The notes: a model not told the origin generated them from the letters alone. A stretch of DNA of 64,000 nt from Catellatospora methionotrophica (GCF_011297335.1 NZ_JAAOTJ010000001.1:310001-374000), one strand, 5' to 3'. Shown: positions 16,532 to 28,913, counted from the stretch's first letter. Translations and numbers: made by a program.

Positions 16532-16549
16532 CGCTTTACCCCGGCCCGG

Positions 16550-17863
16550 TCATGCGGCGTCCCGGCGCAGGATGTCGTCGAGGGTCTCCCGGCGTACGAG
16601 CAGCCGTGCCCGACCCTCGCGGACCGCGATCAGGGGCGGGCGGCCGACCAGGTCGTAGTTCGACGCGAGCGGGAAGTGGTACGCGCCGCAGCCGGGCACC
16701 GCGAGCAGGTCACCGGGCCGCAGGTCGCCGGGCAGCGGTTCGTCGCGGACGAGCACGTCTCCGGTCTCGTCGTGGCGGCCGACGACCGTCGTCGGCACCG
16801 TGTCCGCGTGGCTCGGCCGTCCGACCAGGACGGCGGTGTAGCGGGCGCCGTACAGCGCGGGACGCGGGTTGTCGCTCAGGCCGCCGTCGACGGCCACGAG
16901 CTGGTGGCCCGGCTCGTGGCGTACGGCCAGGACGCGGTAGAGCGCCACGCCCGCGCGGGCGACGACGGCCCGGCCCGGGGTCACCGACAGCCGAGGCCGT
17001 GGCACTCCCGCGCGGTCGCAGGCCAGGGACAGCACCCGGCGCATCCGGGCCGCGAACGGGTCGACGGGCAGCGTGCTGTCCTGCCCCGGGTGCGCGACGG
17101 CGAACCCGCCGCCGAGGTTGATCTCCTCGATGCGTACGCCGTGGGTCCGGCGCAGTTCCGCGCAGGCGGCGATGAGCTGGGTGATCGCGTGTTCGTAGCC
17201 GCCGAACTGGGCGAGCTGCGAGCCGAGGTAGACGTCGAGCCCGGCGAGTTCCAGCAGCGGGCTGGACGTGATCTCGTCGACGAGCGCGGCGAGTTCGGCC
17301 CCGGCGGTGGGCACGCCGAAGCGGTCCTCGCTCGGGCAGGCGGGCAGGCCCGGCGCGGTGAAGCCGAGCTGCGCGGGCAGCAGCCGCAGCATGACCCGCT
17401 GCCGCAGCGGCCGCCGGGTGCAGGTCAGCCGGGCGATGTCGGCGGCGGACTCGATGACGACCCGGCCCGCGCCGCGCGCGTCGACGTCGCCGTGCACCAC
17501 GATGCGCTCGGGCGGGAAACCGGCGGCCAGCGCCAGGCGCCACTGGCCGGTGGAGTACACGGCCAGGCCCAGGCCGGCTTCGTCGATCCAGCGCAGCAGG
17601 CCACGGCTGAGCAGTGCCTTCGCCGCGTAGTAGACCTGCGCGGGGCCGAACGCGGCGGCGTACGCGGTGCAGCGTTCCCGGACGTCGGCCTCGTCCAGGA
17701 CGTAGGCGGGCGTGCCGTACTCCTGCTCGATCTCCACCAGCGGCACGCCGCCGACGCTGAGGCCCGCGCGCCCGTGGGCGGTGGTGAGCGGCCACAGCTC
17801 GCGGTCGACTCCACGGGGCGGCAGGGACGAGCGCAGGGACGGCAGGACGTCGCCGAGGGTCAT
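16550..17863 (-). CDS. LysA-like PLP-dependent amino-acid decarboxylase (divergent)
   Basis: Fold-III (alanine-racemase-like) decarboxylase of 437 aa. PLP-lysine is Lys82 in 'VYYAAKAL'. 'GLDVYLGSQLAQF' and 'EINLGGGFAVAH' are the phosphate/PLP-binding segments and 'VAVDGGLSDNPRPALYGARYTA' is the signature of diaminopimelate decarboxylases. Two otherwise conserved features are changed: the 'CESGD' substrate-contact motif reads 'DETGD', losing the catalytic-site Cys, and 'EPGR' reads 'TPGR'. The usual 'HGNNK' reads 'HGDVD'. So a housekeeping role in lysine synthesis is doubtful; a different amino-acid substrate is more likely. GGAGGG lies 8 nt before ATG 17863. A GNAT gene follows 18 bp downstream. 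Confidence 0.82.
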   Translation of the reverse strand: MTLGDVLPSLRSSLPPRGVDRELWPLTTAHGRAGLSVGGVPLVEIEQEYGTPAYVLDEADVRERCTAYAAAFGPAQVYYAAKALLSRGLLRWIDEAGLGLAVYSTGQWRLALAAGFPPERIVVHGDVDARGAGRVVIESAADIARLTCTRRPLRQRVMLRLLPAQLGFTAPGLPACPSEDRFGVPTAGAELAALVDEITSSPLLELAGLDVYLGSQLAQFGGYEHAITQLIAACAELRRTHGVRIEEINLGGGFAVAHPGQDSTLPVDPFAARMRRVLSLACDRAGVPRPRLSVTPGRAVVARAGVALYRVLAVRHEPGHQLVAVDGGLSDNPRPALYGARYTAVLVGRPSHADTVPTTVVGRHDETGDVLVRDEPLPGDLRPGDLLAVPGCGAYHFPLASNYDLVGRPPLIAVREGRARLLVRRETLDDILRRDAA

Positions 17864-18009
17864 CGCGAACCCTCCGGCGGCAGTGCGGGGTGGCTCAAGG
17901 GCGGCCTGGTCGTTGTCACGCCACCATGACATCCGGCCCGGACGCCTGCACGCCAGGGCCTTGACGCGATCACTACGGCGGCGGCCCGTTTCTTGACGCG
18001 GCGGCGGCG

Positions 18010-19140
18010 TCAGCTGTCCCGCAGCCGGGCGACCAGCTCCCCGGCGCGCCGCCACCAGTACTCGTAGCGTCCCGGATACAGGTCGTTCAGCGCGTTCAGG
18101 CGCTCGTACGCCTCGGCGGCGTAGGCCGGGTCGTCCTCGGCGTCGCCGATGAGCAGGCACACGTTGGCCAGCGAGCCCGCGACCAGCGCGGGAGCGCGCT
18201 CGGCGTACTCCCGCAGGATCGGCTCGGCCTGCCGCGCGGAGCGGGCGGCGTCCGCCCGGCGGCCCTGGGCCAGCAGGACCTCGGCCTCGGTGGACAGCGG
18301 CATCGCCCAGCGGCGGCGCTGGGCCGCGGTGGCCGGTTCGCCGTCGACGTCGCGCAGCACGGCCATCGCCGCGCCGACCTCGGCCAGGGCCTCGTCGAGG
18401 CGGCGCATGCGGGTCAGTGTCGTGGCGTGGTTGGTCAGCGCGGTGGCCAGCAGGTGCCGGGCGGCGCGGCCGGTCTGCGTACGGGCGAGGTCGATCGCCT
18501 CGGTCTCGGCGGCCTCGGCTTCGGCGAAGCGGCCGAGCAGGGTCAGCGACGTGCCCCGCAGCACCAGCAGCTCGATCTCGATCTCGGGGTGGCTGCGCGG
18601 CGCGGCGGTGCGCAGCACGTCGAGGGCCTGGGCCAGCGGTGCGAGGGACTCGGCGGTCCGGCCCAGGTCGCCCAGCGCCGCGCCCCGGTTGAGCAGCAGC
18701 GGCACCTGCCCCACCGCCGACAGCACCTCCGGGGCGGTCTGCTCCAGCTCGGTGAACAGGGCCAAGGCCTGCTCCCCCGCTGCCAGGCTCTCGGCGGCGA
18801 GGCCCAGCTGGCGCAGCACGAAGCTGCGCAGCGACATGAGTTCGGCGCCGAGCACGTGCACCATCTCCGAGCCCTGTACGGCGGCCGAGCGCCAGACCTG
18901 CTCGGCGGCGTCGAGTTCGGCCAGCGCGGCGGGCCGGTCCGGTTCCTGCTGCACGGCCAGCCAGCGGGCCATGCACAGCCGTACCCAGACGAGCAGGGTC
19001 GCGCCGTCGTCGCCGTCGGCGGCGTACCCGGCTTCGAGTTCGCGGGCGAGCCGGAGCGCCCCGGCGTGGTCACCGAGGCTGGCGAGCCGCTGGGCGGAGA
19101 TGAGGGGATCCTGCTGCACCCGCCCAGCCTGCCACATCAT
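18010..19140 (-). CDS. Tetratricopeptide-repeat protein
   Basis: 376-aa all-helical protein made of repeating Ala/Leu-rich helix pairs, for example 'ASLGDHAGALRLARELEAGY', 'LNRGAALGDLGRTAESLAPL' and 'TNHATTLTRMRRLDEALAEV', spaced about 34–40 residues. There is no catalytic domain, signal peptide or membrane segment. Such proteins are usually scaffolds or the sensor halves of actinobacterial regulators; this one lacks a DNA-binding or ATPase part. The start could be at 19140 or at the GTG seven codons in ('VQQDPLISAQ'). The promoter region is shared with the divergent PadR gene. The function is unknown. Confidence 0.75.
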   Translation of the reverse strand: MMWQAGRVQQDPLISAQRLASLGDHAGALRLARELEAGYAADGDDGATLLVWVRLCMARWLAVQQEPDRPAALAELDAAEQVWRSAAVQGSEMVHVLGAELMSLRSFVLRQLGLAAESLAAGEQALALFTELEQTAPEVLSAVGQVPLLLNRGAALGDLGRTAESLAPLAQALDVLRTAAPRSHPEIEIELLVLRGTSLTLLGRFAEAEAAETEAIDLARTQTGRAARHLLATALTNHATTLTRMRRLDEALAEVGAAMAVLRDVDGEPATAAQRRRWAMPLSTEAEVLLAQGRRADAARSARQAEPILREYAERAPALVAGSLANVCLLIGDAEDDPAYAAEAYERLNALNDLYPGRYEYWWRRAGELVARLRDS

Positions 19141-19171
19141 GATCGCCGAGCCGGGATTGCACCGGCCGACA

Positions 19172-19205
19172 CCTAGATCTAGTATGCATAGCAGTTCTAG
19201 GTATA
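19172..19205. promoter_or_regulatory. Palindrome cluster upstream of padR-type gene
   Basis: An AT-rich island with CTAGATCTAG (perfect 10-bp palindrome), TATGCATA (perfect 8-bp) and an outer CCTAGA...TCTAGG inverted repeat (19172–19177, 19196–19201). It lies 17 bp before the PadR start, so it is the likely autoregulatory operator and overlaps the promoter. Confidence 0.55.
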
Positions 19206-19217
19206 GGCGGTGTCCTC

Positions 19218-19592
19218 GTGCACATCACGAAAGATCTCGTCGCGGCCTCGGCGACCCCCCTCGTGCTGGGCATCCTGGCCGAGGGAGAGAGCTACGGGTA
19301 CGCGATCCTCAAACAGGTCAACGAGCTGTCCGGCGGGCACCTCGAATGGACCGACGGCCTGCTCTACCCGCTGCTGCACCGGCTGGAGCGGCTCGGCCAC
19401 GTCGAGGCGACCTGGCACACCCCGATCGAGGGGCGGCGGCGCAAGTACTACCGCATCACCGAGCAGGGCCTCGGTGAGCTGGCCGAGCAGCGCCGCCAGT
19501 GGGCGGCCGTCGTGGAGACCCTGCGGGGCGTGTGGAACGCGGGCGCGGCGCTGCGCCCGATCCCCGCGCCGAACTGGGGGGTGACCGGATGA
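19218..19592 (+). CDS. PadR-family transcriptional regulator
   Basis: 124-aa winged-helix repressor of the short PadR class. 'TPLVLGILAEGESYGYAILKQV' (about 13–34) and 'LEWTDGLLYPLLHRLERLGHVEA' (about 41–63) hold the helix-turn-helix, and 'GRRRKYYRITEQGLGELAEQRRQW' the wing and dimer helix. PadR proteins bind palindromes and sense aromatic or amphipathic compounds. Start is GTG 19218. Its ATGA overlaps the next gene by 4 bp, so repressor and membrane protein form one unit, the usual actinobacterial arrangement in which PadR controls the linked permease-prefix protein. Confidence 0.92.
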   Translation: MHITKDLVAASATPLVLGILAEGESYGYAILKQVNELSGGHLEWTDGLLYPLLHRLERLGHVEATWHTPIEGRRRKYYRITEQGLGELAEQRRQWAAVVETLRGVWNAGAALRPIPAPNWGVTG

Positions 19593-20959
19593 CCGTGGAC
19601 AGCAACAGCGACCTGGAGCAGCAGATCGCCGAATGGCGGGCGTACATGCGCCGCCGCCGCGAGCTGCACCAGACCGACGCCGAGGAGCTGGAGGACCACC
19701 TCCGCGACCGGATCACCGAGCTGACCTCCGCCGGGCTGCACCCCGACGAGGCGTTCCTGATCGCCGTCAAGCGCATGGGCAGCCTCGACGAGCTGTCCCG
19801 CGAGTTCGCCCGCGAACACTCCGAGCGGCTGTGGAAGCAGCTCGTGCTGACCGGCGACGACGCCGCCACGGCGAGCACCGGCAAGCGGCGCGACCTGCTG
19901 ATCATGATCGCGTTCGCGGCGGCGGCCGCGCTCGCCATCAAGGCGCCCGCCCTGTTCGGCGTGGACATGACCGACGACGACAGCGGCTTCTACCTGCGCA
20001 ACATGGGGCTGTTCGCGCTCGCGCCGCTGGCCGCCTACTTCGCGTGGCGGCGCGGCCTGAAGCCGGGGCTCATCGCCGTGCTGGCGGGATTGTTCGCCCT
20101 CGGGGCGGTGGCCGTCAACGCGTACCCGATGGGCATGGACACGCAGACGATCGTGCTGAGCACGATCCACCTGCCGATCGCGCTGTGGCTCGTGGTCGGC
20201 GTCGCCTACACCGGCGGCGAGTGGCGCTCGGACCGCAGGCGGATGGACTTCATCCGGTTCACCGGCGAGTGGCTCATCTACTTCGTGCTCATCGCGCTGG
20301 GCGGCGGCGTGCTGACCGCGTTCACCGTGAACATCTTCTCGGCCATCGGCATCGACGCCGAGACGTTCGTCGGGACGTGGCTGGTGCCCTGCGGCGCGAT
20401 GGCCGCGATCGTCGTCGCGGCCTGGCTGGTCGAGGCGAAGCAGAGCGTCATCGAGAACATGGCGCCGGTGCTGACCCGGGTGTTCACCCCGCTGTTCACG
20501 GTCACGCTGCTGGTGCTGCTGGGCGCCATCGCCTGGACCACCAACGGCATCGACGTGCAGCGCGACGTGCTCATCATCTTCGACCTGCTGCTGGTCGTGG
20601 TGCTCGGCCTGGTGCTGTACTCCATCTCCGCCCGCGACCCGGCGGCCCCGCCCGGTGTCTTCGACAAGCTGCAACTGGCCCTGGTGGTCGCCGCGCTGCT
20701 CATCGACGTGCTGGTGCTGGCCGCGATCACCGGCCGGATCACCGAGTTCGGGTTCACCGCGAACAAGACCGCCGCGCTCGGCGAGAACCTGGTGCTGCTG
20801 GCCAACCTGGCCTGGTCGGCGTGGCTGCTGCTCGGATTCGTCCGCGGCCGGCTGCCCTTCGGGCGCATGGAGCACTGGCAGACCCGCTACCTGGCCGTGT
20901 ACGCGGCCTGGGCCTGGGTCGTGCTGCTGGTGTTCCCGCCGCTGTTCCGCTTCGCCTGA
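19589..20959 (+). CDS. Permease-prefix-domain-containing membrane protein
   Basis: 456-aa protein. The first 95 residues are cytoplasmic and match the permease prefix domain ('EQQIAEWRAYMRRRRELH', 'EELEDHLRDRITELTSAGL', 'DEAFLIAVKRMGS'). About ten hydrophobic segments follow, from 'LLIMIAFAAAAALAI' to 'WAWVVLLVFPPLF'. No ABC ATPase is linked, so transport activity is not established. The ATG at 19589 overlaps the PadR stop. PadR-linked proteins of this kind are thought to respond to membrane-active compounds. It ends at a strong bidirectional hairpin. Confidence 0.82.
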   Translation: MTVDSNSDLEQQIAEWRAYMRRRRELHQTDAEELEDHLRDRITELTSAGLHPDEAFLIAVKRMGSLDELSREFAREHSERLWKQLVLTGDDAATASTGKRRDLLIMIAFAAAAALAIKAPALFGVDMTDDDSGFYLRNMGLFALAPLAAYFAWRRGLKPGLIAVLAGLFALGAVAVNAYPMGMDTQTIVLSTIHLPIALWLVVGVAYTGGEWRSDRRRMDFIRFTGEWLIYFVLIALGGGVLTAFTVNIFSAIGIDAETFVGTWLVPCGAMAAIVVAAWLVEAKQSVIENMAPVLTRVFTPLFTVTLLVLLGAIAWTTNGIDVQRDVLIIFDLLLVVVLGLVLYSISARDPAAPPGVFDKLQLALVVAALLIDVLVLAAITGRITEFGFTANKTAALGENLVLLANLAWSAWLLLGFVRGRLPFGRMEHWQTRYLAVYAAWAWVVLLVFPPLFRFA

Positions 20960-20971
20960 TCAGGGGCGATC

Positions 20972-21013
20972 TACGAGACGGCGCGATGCCCCTTCGGGCC
21001 GCGCCGTCTCGTA
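20972..21013. terminator. 14-bp perfect hairpin between convergent genes
   Basis: TACGAGACGGCGCG (20972–20985) pairs exactly with 21000–21013 across a 14-nt loop. It lies between stops at 20959 (+) and 21035 (-) and can serve both. No U-tract. Confidence 0.8.
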
Positions 21014-21034
21014 TGTGCCACCGACTGTGCGTGG

Positions 21035-21661
21035 TCATCCGCCCAGGGCCACCGCCGCGCCCAGGCACAGCAGGGTGCCGCCGGTGAGCAGTTGCAGTCC
21101 GCGGTGTACGGCGGGCTTCGACACCAGCGTGCGGCCACGGTTCACCGTCCAGGTGAACACGACGTACCAGGCGGCGGTGACCAGCGCCCACAGCGCTCCC
21201 AGGGCGACGCTGGAGGCGAAAACCGGCCCGTCGTGCGTGACGAACTGCGGCAGCAGCGAGATCGCGAAGACCCCGGCCTTGGGGTTGCCGAGGTTGGTGG
21301 CGAGCCCGGCGGTGTACGCGCCCCAGTAGCCCGTGGTGCGGACTCCCGCCGACGGGCTGGGATCGAACGCGGGGCGGCGGCGTACGGAGCGCAGGGTGCT
21401 GAGGCCGAGCACGGCGAGCACGACGCCCCCGGCCACGCGCAGCGCCTGGTAGGCGTGAGGGTTGGCGAGCAGGACGGCCGACAGTCCCGCGGCGGCGGCC
21501 ACGGTCCATGCGAGCAGGCCGGTGCAGGTGCCCGCGATGCTGGCCCAGGCGGCACGGGGTCCGCCGTGCAGGGTCTGGCGCAGCATGAGCGCCTGTCCCG
21601 CGCCGGGCAGCATGGCCAGCAGCCAGGTGGTGCCGATGAACAGCGGAAGATGCGTGGGCAT
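21035..21661 (-). CDS. LysE/RhtB-family amino-acid exporter
   Basis: 208-aa membrane protein with about six hydrophobic segments. The family motif 'GTTWLLAMLPGAGQALMLRQTLHGGPRAAWASIAGTCTG' (about 10–48) carries the conserved 'PGP'-type turn as 'PGAG', and 'TNLGNPKAGVFAISLLPQF' (about 124–142) is the conserved second repeat. LysE/RhtB proteins export amino acids such as lysine, arginine, threonine or homoserine. GGAG precedes ATG 21661. A LysR-type regulator is encoded divergently 70 bp away, the usual LysE–LysG arrangement, so export is probably induced by an intracellular amino acid sensed by that regulator. Confidence 0.9.
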   Translation of the reverse strand: MPTHLPLFIGTTWLLAMLPGAGQALMLRQTLHGGPRAAWASIAGTCTGLLAWTVAAAAGLSAVLLANPHAYQALRVAGGVVLAVLGLSTLRSVRRRPAFDPSPSAGVRTTGYWGAYTAGLATNLGNPKAGVFAISLLPQFVTHDGPVFASSVALGALWALVTAAWYVVFTWTVNRGRTLVSKPAVHRGLQLLTGGTLLCLGAAVALGG

Positions 21662-21699
21662 GGCTCCACGATGGCAAACCGTCGGCCTTCAGAGAAGTT

Positions 21700-21731
21700 A
21701 AAGATCAAGCCCTCTGACTTAAGATTCGTGT
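21700..21731 (+). promoter_or_regulatory. Leaderless-type promoter for the LysR gene
   Basis: TAAGAT at 21720–21725 is followed by 6 nt and the ATG at 21732, with no ribosome-binding site, the spacing of a leaderless actinobacterial transcript. AAGTTA (21696–21701) and TGACTT (21715–21720) form a five-of-six inverted repeat that may be part of the LysR operator. Confidence 0.4.
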
Positions 21732-22679
21732 ATGCCACCGGGGCCTGACACCTTGCGACTGCTGGCGCTGATCGGCCGCCACGGTTCGCTGGCGGCTGCC
21801 GCGCAGGCGCTCGGCCTGACGCCCGCGGCGGTGACGCAGCAACTGGCCAGGGCCGAGCGCGACTGCCGAGCGCCCCTGGTGCGCCGCGGTCCACGGGGAG
21901 CGAGCCTGACCGAGGCGGGCATGATGCTGGCCGAGCACGGCCGCGTCGTCGACGAGGCGGCCGCGAGCGCCACTGCCGCACTCGACGGCCTGCTGGGCCG
22001 GCTGTCGCTGCGGCTGCGCATCGGCGCGTTCCAGGCGGCGGCGCTGCGGCTGCTGCCACCAGCGCTGACGGCCCTGCGGCACCGCTATCCCGACACCGAC
22101 CTGTCGATCATGGACATCACCTCCGATCGCGGCGTGGACGCGGTCGCCGCGGGCGAGATGGACGTCGCGGTCATCGCGGCGTGGGATCAGCCGCCCGTGC
22201 CGCCCGGCCACGTACGGCTGCATCCGCTCCTGATCGACCCGATGGTCGCCGTGCTCCCCGACGACCACCCGCTCGCCCGCGACGCCGCCGCGCCCGCGAT
22301 CGACCTGGGCAGCCTGCGCGACGAGGCGTGGGTGACGATCCGTGCCGGTCACGCGGCACGGGCCCAGTTCGACCGGGCGGCCGCCGCGGCGGGCTTCGTG
22401 CCACGGGTGCGGTTCGAGACCGAGTCGTACGACGTGGCGCAGGCGTTCGTGGCCACCGGAGTCGCCGTGGCCCTGGTGTCGCGCCTGGCCCTGAGCCGCC
22501 TGCCGGGGACCGTCCACCGTGAACTGACCGGATCGGGGCTGAGCCGCAGCATCCACGCGGTCACACTCGCCGAACACGGCGTGACGCCCATGGTGGCGAC
22601 GTTCCTGCGGCTGCTACACGACGTCACCGGGGACCTCACCGCATCGTGGCCGGGCACGAGTGCGGCGGGAACGGACTAG
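21732..22679 (+). CDS. LysR-type regulator (LysG/ArgP-like)
   Basis: 315-aa LysR-family activator. The N-terminal helix-turn-helix is 'LALIGRHGSLAAAAQALGLTPAAVTQQLARAER' (about 11–43), followed by a linker helix and a two-lobed effector domain ('SLRLRIGAFQAAALRLLPPAL', 'MDVAVIAAWDQPPVPPGHVRLHPLLIDPM'). The effector is probably a small amino-acid-like ligand because the divergent neighbour is a LysE-type exporter. It converges on the debranching-enzyme gene with 9 bp between stops. Regulation is probably autogenous from the 70-bp shared promoter region. Confidence 0.9.
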   Translation: MPPGPDTLRLLALIGRHGSLAAAAQALGLTPAAVTQQLARAERDCRAPLVRRGPRGASLTEAGMMLAEHGRVVDEAAASATAALDGLLGRLSLRLRIGAFQAAALRLLPPALTALRHRYPDTDLSIMDITSDRGVDAVAAGEMDVAVIAAWDQPPVPPGHVRLHPLLIDPMVAVLPDDHPLARDAAAPAIDLGSLRDEAWVTIRAGHAARAQFDRAAAAAGFVPRVRFETESYDVAQAFVATGVAVALVSRLALSRLPGTVHRELTGSGLSRSIHAVTLAEHGVTPMVATFLRLLHDVTGDLTASWPGTSAAGTD

Positions 22680-22688
22680 CCGCCCGCG

Positions 22689-26387
<3,699 letters not shown>

Positions 26388-26393
26388 TTCAGG

Positions 26394-26448
26394 CGAAGGA
26401 AGGGCACCTTCTTAACGCTCCCGCGTTGTGGAAGGTGCCCTTCCTTCG
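26394..26448. terminator. 18-bp perfect hairpin with nested stem between convergent genes
   Basis: CGAAGGAAGGGCACCTTC (26394–26411) pairs exactly with 26431–26448. Inside the 19-nt loop, AACGC and GCGTT pair again. It separates argG (stop 26387) from the convergent HelD-like gene (stop 26454). Confidence 0.82.
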
Positions 26449-26453
26449 TCACC

Positions 26454-28751
26454 TCACGGTCGCGCTGGCGGCTCGCTCGCGAGGGCGGCGGGCAGCGGCT
26501 CGTGGTGCAGAATCTCCAGGCTCGCGACGGCGCGGGTCAGCACCACGTACAGCCGCTGCTGGCCGCGCGGTTCGGCCGCCACGATCGCGGCGGGCTCCAC
26601 CACGATCACGTGGTCGTATTCGAGTCCCTTGACCAGCCCCGCGGGCACCACCGTGACGTGGGGCGCGTCGACGGCCGCCGCGATCGCGTCGCTCATGTGG
26701 TCGGCCACGACGACCGCGACACTGCCCTCGCCCGGCGCGCGGCGTGCGGCCTCACGGGCCGCGGCGGCCAGTTCCTCGACCTGCCGGACCGACAGGTCTC
26801 CCCCGGGCCGGTACGACCGGGTCGGCGCGATGCCCGGGGCGAGCATCCGGGCCGCGAACGCGGCCAGCACCTGCGGCACCCGGTAACCGGTACGCAGGTC
26901 GAGGGTCCGCGCGTCGCGCCGGGCGAGCCGCGCCAGCAGCACCCGCCACGTCGCGGCGGCCAGCGGATGGGTCGCCTGGCCGAGGTCGCCGACGATCGTC
27001 ATCGACGCGTACGCCGCCCGGCGCGCGATCATCCGGCACTCCATCGGCGACAGGTCCTGCGCCTCGTCAAGGATCACGTGCGCGTAGTCGTCCCAGGTGG
27101 CGGGCTCGTCGTCGGGTTCGGCGACCGGCAGCGGCTCGGCCAGCACCGGCACGTAACCGTCCTCGCCGTACGGGTCGTACCCGTCGGTCCAGCTCACCAC
27201 CTGGTGACCCTCGCGCAGGATGATCGCCGCCGCCCAGCGCTGCGCCTGCGCAATCGCGTCGTTGTCGATCGACTGCCCGGCGACGGCCATCGGGGTCGGC
27301 AGGCCGGGCGCGTACAGGCTCCAGCCGTCGTGCAGCCCCAGGCTGAGCACGAACGTGTCGACCAGTTGCGGGCCCATGGTCAGCTCCCGCAGCCGCGCCG
27401 GCTCGATCCGGGCCGCCGGGGCGGCCGGCGGCTCGCCGAGCAGCTCGTTCAGCTCGTCGAGCAGCGGCACGTCGTCGACCGACCAGTCGCCGCCGTAGGA
27501 GGCTGCCAGCGTCTCGGCGGCGTCGCCGAGCACGCCGCGCGACCGGTCGGCGTCGCCGAGCCACGCCAGCACGTCCGCCGGGGTCAGCCGGGGCCACCAG
27601 GCGGCCAGGAAGCGCCGGAACTCGGGGCGGTCGCCGACGTCGTCGGTGAACAGGTCCCGTTCCAGGTGCTCGCCGTCGACCACCGCCCACAGCGCCTCCA
27701 GCAGCGCCTTGGCGGCCAGCGGGCGGGCGGCGTTGGGCAGCGTGGCGGTGGACGCGGCAAGCGTGCGCACCCGTTCCCGCACCCCGGCCAGTTCGACCGG
27801 GCCAAACTTGAGGACCTGGCCCGCGTACACCAGCTTGAACTCCTGCGGCGCGGTCGGCGGGGCCTGCCAGATCAGCTCGCCCAGCACCTCGTCCATCCAG
27901 GTGCTGCCCTTGATCTCGGCGACGGCGGCGGGGTCGCGGCGTACGGCGGTCACGCCTTCGACGAGTTCGCCGATGGCGCGCAGGTGGATGCTGTCCTCGC
28001 CGAGAGCGGGCAGCACCCGGCTGATGTAGTTGGTGAACACCGTGGACGGGCCGACGACCAGCACCCGGCCGTCGGCGAACCGGCCCCGGTCGGTGTAGAG
28101 CAGGTACGCCGCGCGGTGCAGCGCGACCTGGGTCTTGCCGGTGCCCGGCCCGCCGGTGATCAGGGTGACGCCCCGGGCGGGCGCGCGGATCGCCTCGTCC
28201 TGCTCGCGCTGGATGGTGGTGACGATGTCGCGCATCTGCGGGCCACGGGCCCGCTGCAGGGCGGCGAGCAGCGAGCCCTCGCCGAGAACGCGCAGGTCGC
28301 CGGCGTCGTCCGGGGACAGCAGGTCGTCGTCGAGGTCGACGACCTCGCGGCCGCGGCTGATGATGACGCGGCGGCGTACGACGCCGAGCGGTTCGCCGGG
28401 CGTGGCCCGGTAGAACGCCGCGGCGGCGGGCGCGCGCCAGTCGATGAGCAGCGGCTCGCGGTCCTCGTCGCGTACGCCGAGGCGGCCGATGTGGTAGGTC
28501 TCGCCGTCGTCGAAGTCGAGCCGCCCGAACACGAGCCCTTCGGCTTCGGCGTCCAGCGCCCGCAGCTTGCCCGCCGCGTGGTGGACCATCGCGTCGCGTT
28601 CCACCAGCCCACCTGCGGGCCCGGCGGCGGCGCGCCCGTGTCCGTCGGCGGCCACCATCCGGGCCTGTTCCCGCATGGCCTCGGTGCGGTCGTACACCCG
28701 GTCGACGAGCTGCTGTTCGGCGGCGATCTCGGCTGTTCTGGCGTCAGACAC
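26454..28751 (-). CDS. HelD-like superfamily 1 ATPase (RNA-polymerase recycling type)
   Basis: 765-aa UvrD/Rep-like ATPase. An N-terminal coiled region ('TAEIAAEQQLVDRVYDRTEAMREQ') and 'VFGRLDFDDGETYHIGRLGV...PLLIDWRAP' are typical of actinobacterial HelD. Walker A is 'ITGGPGTGKTQVALHRAAYLL' (about 218–238), the DExx box 'HVILDEAQDLSPMECRM' (about 560–576), and 'YVVLTRAVASLEIL' closes helicase domain 2. HelD proteins remove stalled RNA polymerase from DNA, and HelR members give rifamycin tolerance; which of these applies cannot be read here. GTG 28751 is chosen because GGGAG lies 5 nt upstream; upstream in-frame codons run through the regulatory region shared with the winged-helix gene. Confidence 0.87.
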   Translation of the reverse strand: MSDARTAEIAAEQQLVDRVYDRTEAMREQARMVAADGHGRAAAGPAGGLVERDAMVHHAAGKLRALDAEAEGLVFGRLDFDDGETYHIGRLGVRDEDREPLLIDWRAPAAAAFYRATPGEPLGVVRRRVIISRGREVVDLDDDLLSPDDAGDLRVLGEGSLLAALQRARGPQMRDIVTTIQREQDEAIRAPARGVTLITGGPGTGKTQVALHRAAYLLYTDRGRFADGRVLVVGPSTVFTNYISRVLPALGEDSIHLRAIGELVEGVTAVRRDPAAVAEIKGSTWMDEVLGELIWQAPPTAPQEFKLVYAGQVLKFGPVELAGVRERVRTLAASTATLPNAARPLAAKALLEALWAVVDGEHLERDLFTDDVGDRPEFRRFLAAWWPRLTPADVLAWLGDADRSRGVLGDAAETLAASYGGDWSVDDVPLLDELNELLGEPPAAPAARIEPARLRELTMGPQLVDTFVLSLGLHDGWSLYAPGLPTPMAVAGQSIDNDAIAQAQRWAAAIILREGHQVVSWTDGYDPYGEDGYVPVLAEPLPVAEPDDEPATWDDYAHVILDEAQDLSPMECRMIARRAAYASMTIVGDLGQATHPLAAATWRVLLARLARRDARTLDLRTGYRVPQVLAAFAARMLAPGIAPTRSYRPGGDLSVRQVEELAAAAREAARRAPGEGSVAVVVADHMSDAIAAAVDAPHVTVVPAGLVKGLEYDHVIVVEPAAIVAAEPRGQQRLYVVLTRAVASLEILHHEPLPAALASEPPARP

Positions 28752-28867
28752 AGTGCTCCCAGGCAGTGACGAATGGGGTTGAGTCACGAGCATATGGGCG
28801 GCTGCGCGCGCAAAGATCGTCATTCGGGCGGATTCGAAGCGGGTGACACGTCCGTTAGAATGAAAGT

Positions 28868-28913
28868 GCGGGAGGGACAAGCGAAGGGCTTGCACACCTC
28901 CCTTTCGCGTATC
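28868..28913. promoter_or_regulatory. Palindrome CAAGC-N5-GCTTG within a larger dyad
   Basis: CAAGCGAAGGGCTTG (28878–28892) is flanked by GGAGG/CCTCC and GAAAG/CTTTC outer arms. It lies between the divergent HelD-like (start 28751) and winged-helix (start 29064) genes. The core matches 34262–34277 near the paralogous regulator in 16 of 20 bases. Confidence 0.5.

Noticed and set aside
16550-18976. An uninterrupted minus-strand frame joining the decarboxylase to codons opposite the TPR gene, suggesting a fusion
   Set aside because: The upstream part is low-complexity out-of-frame TPR sequence, while the decarboxylase has its own GGAGGG and ATG at 17863.
28868-28913. A rifamycin-associated element (RAE) for the HelD-like gene
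   Set aside because: An inverted repeat with GGGCTTGC-like half is present, but it does not match the RAE consensus closely enough as I recall it, and an equal motif occurs at 34260 near the subtilase.
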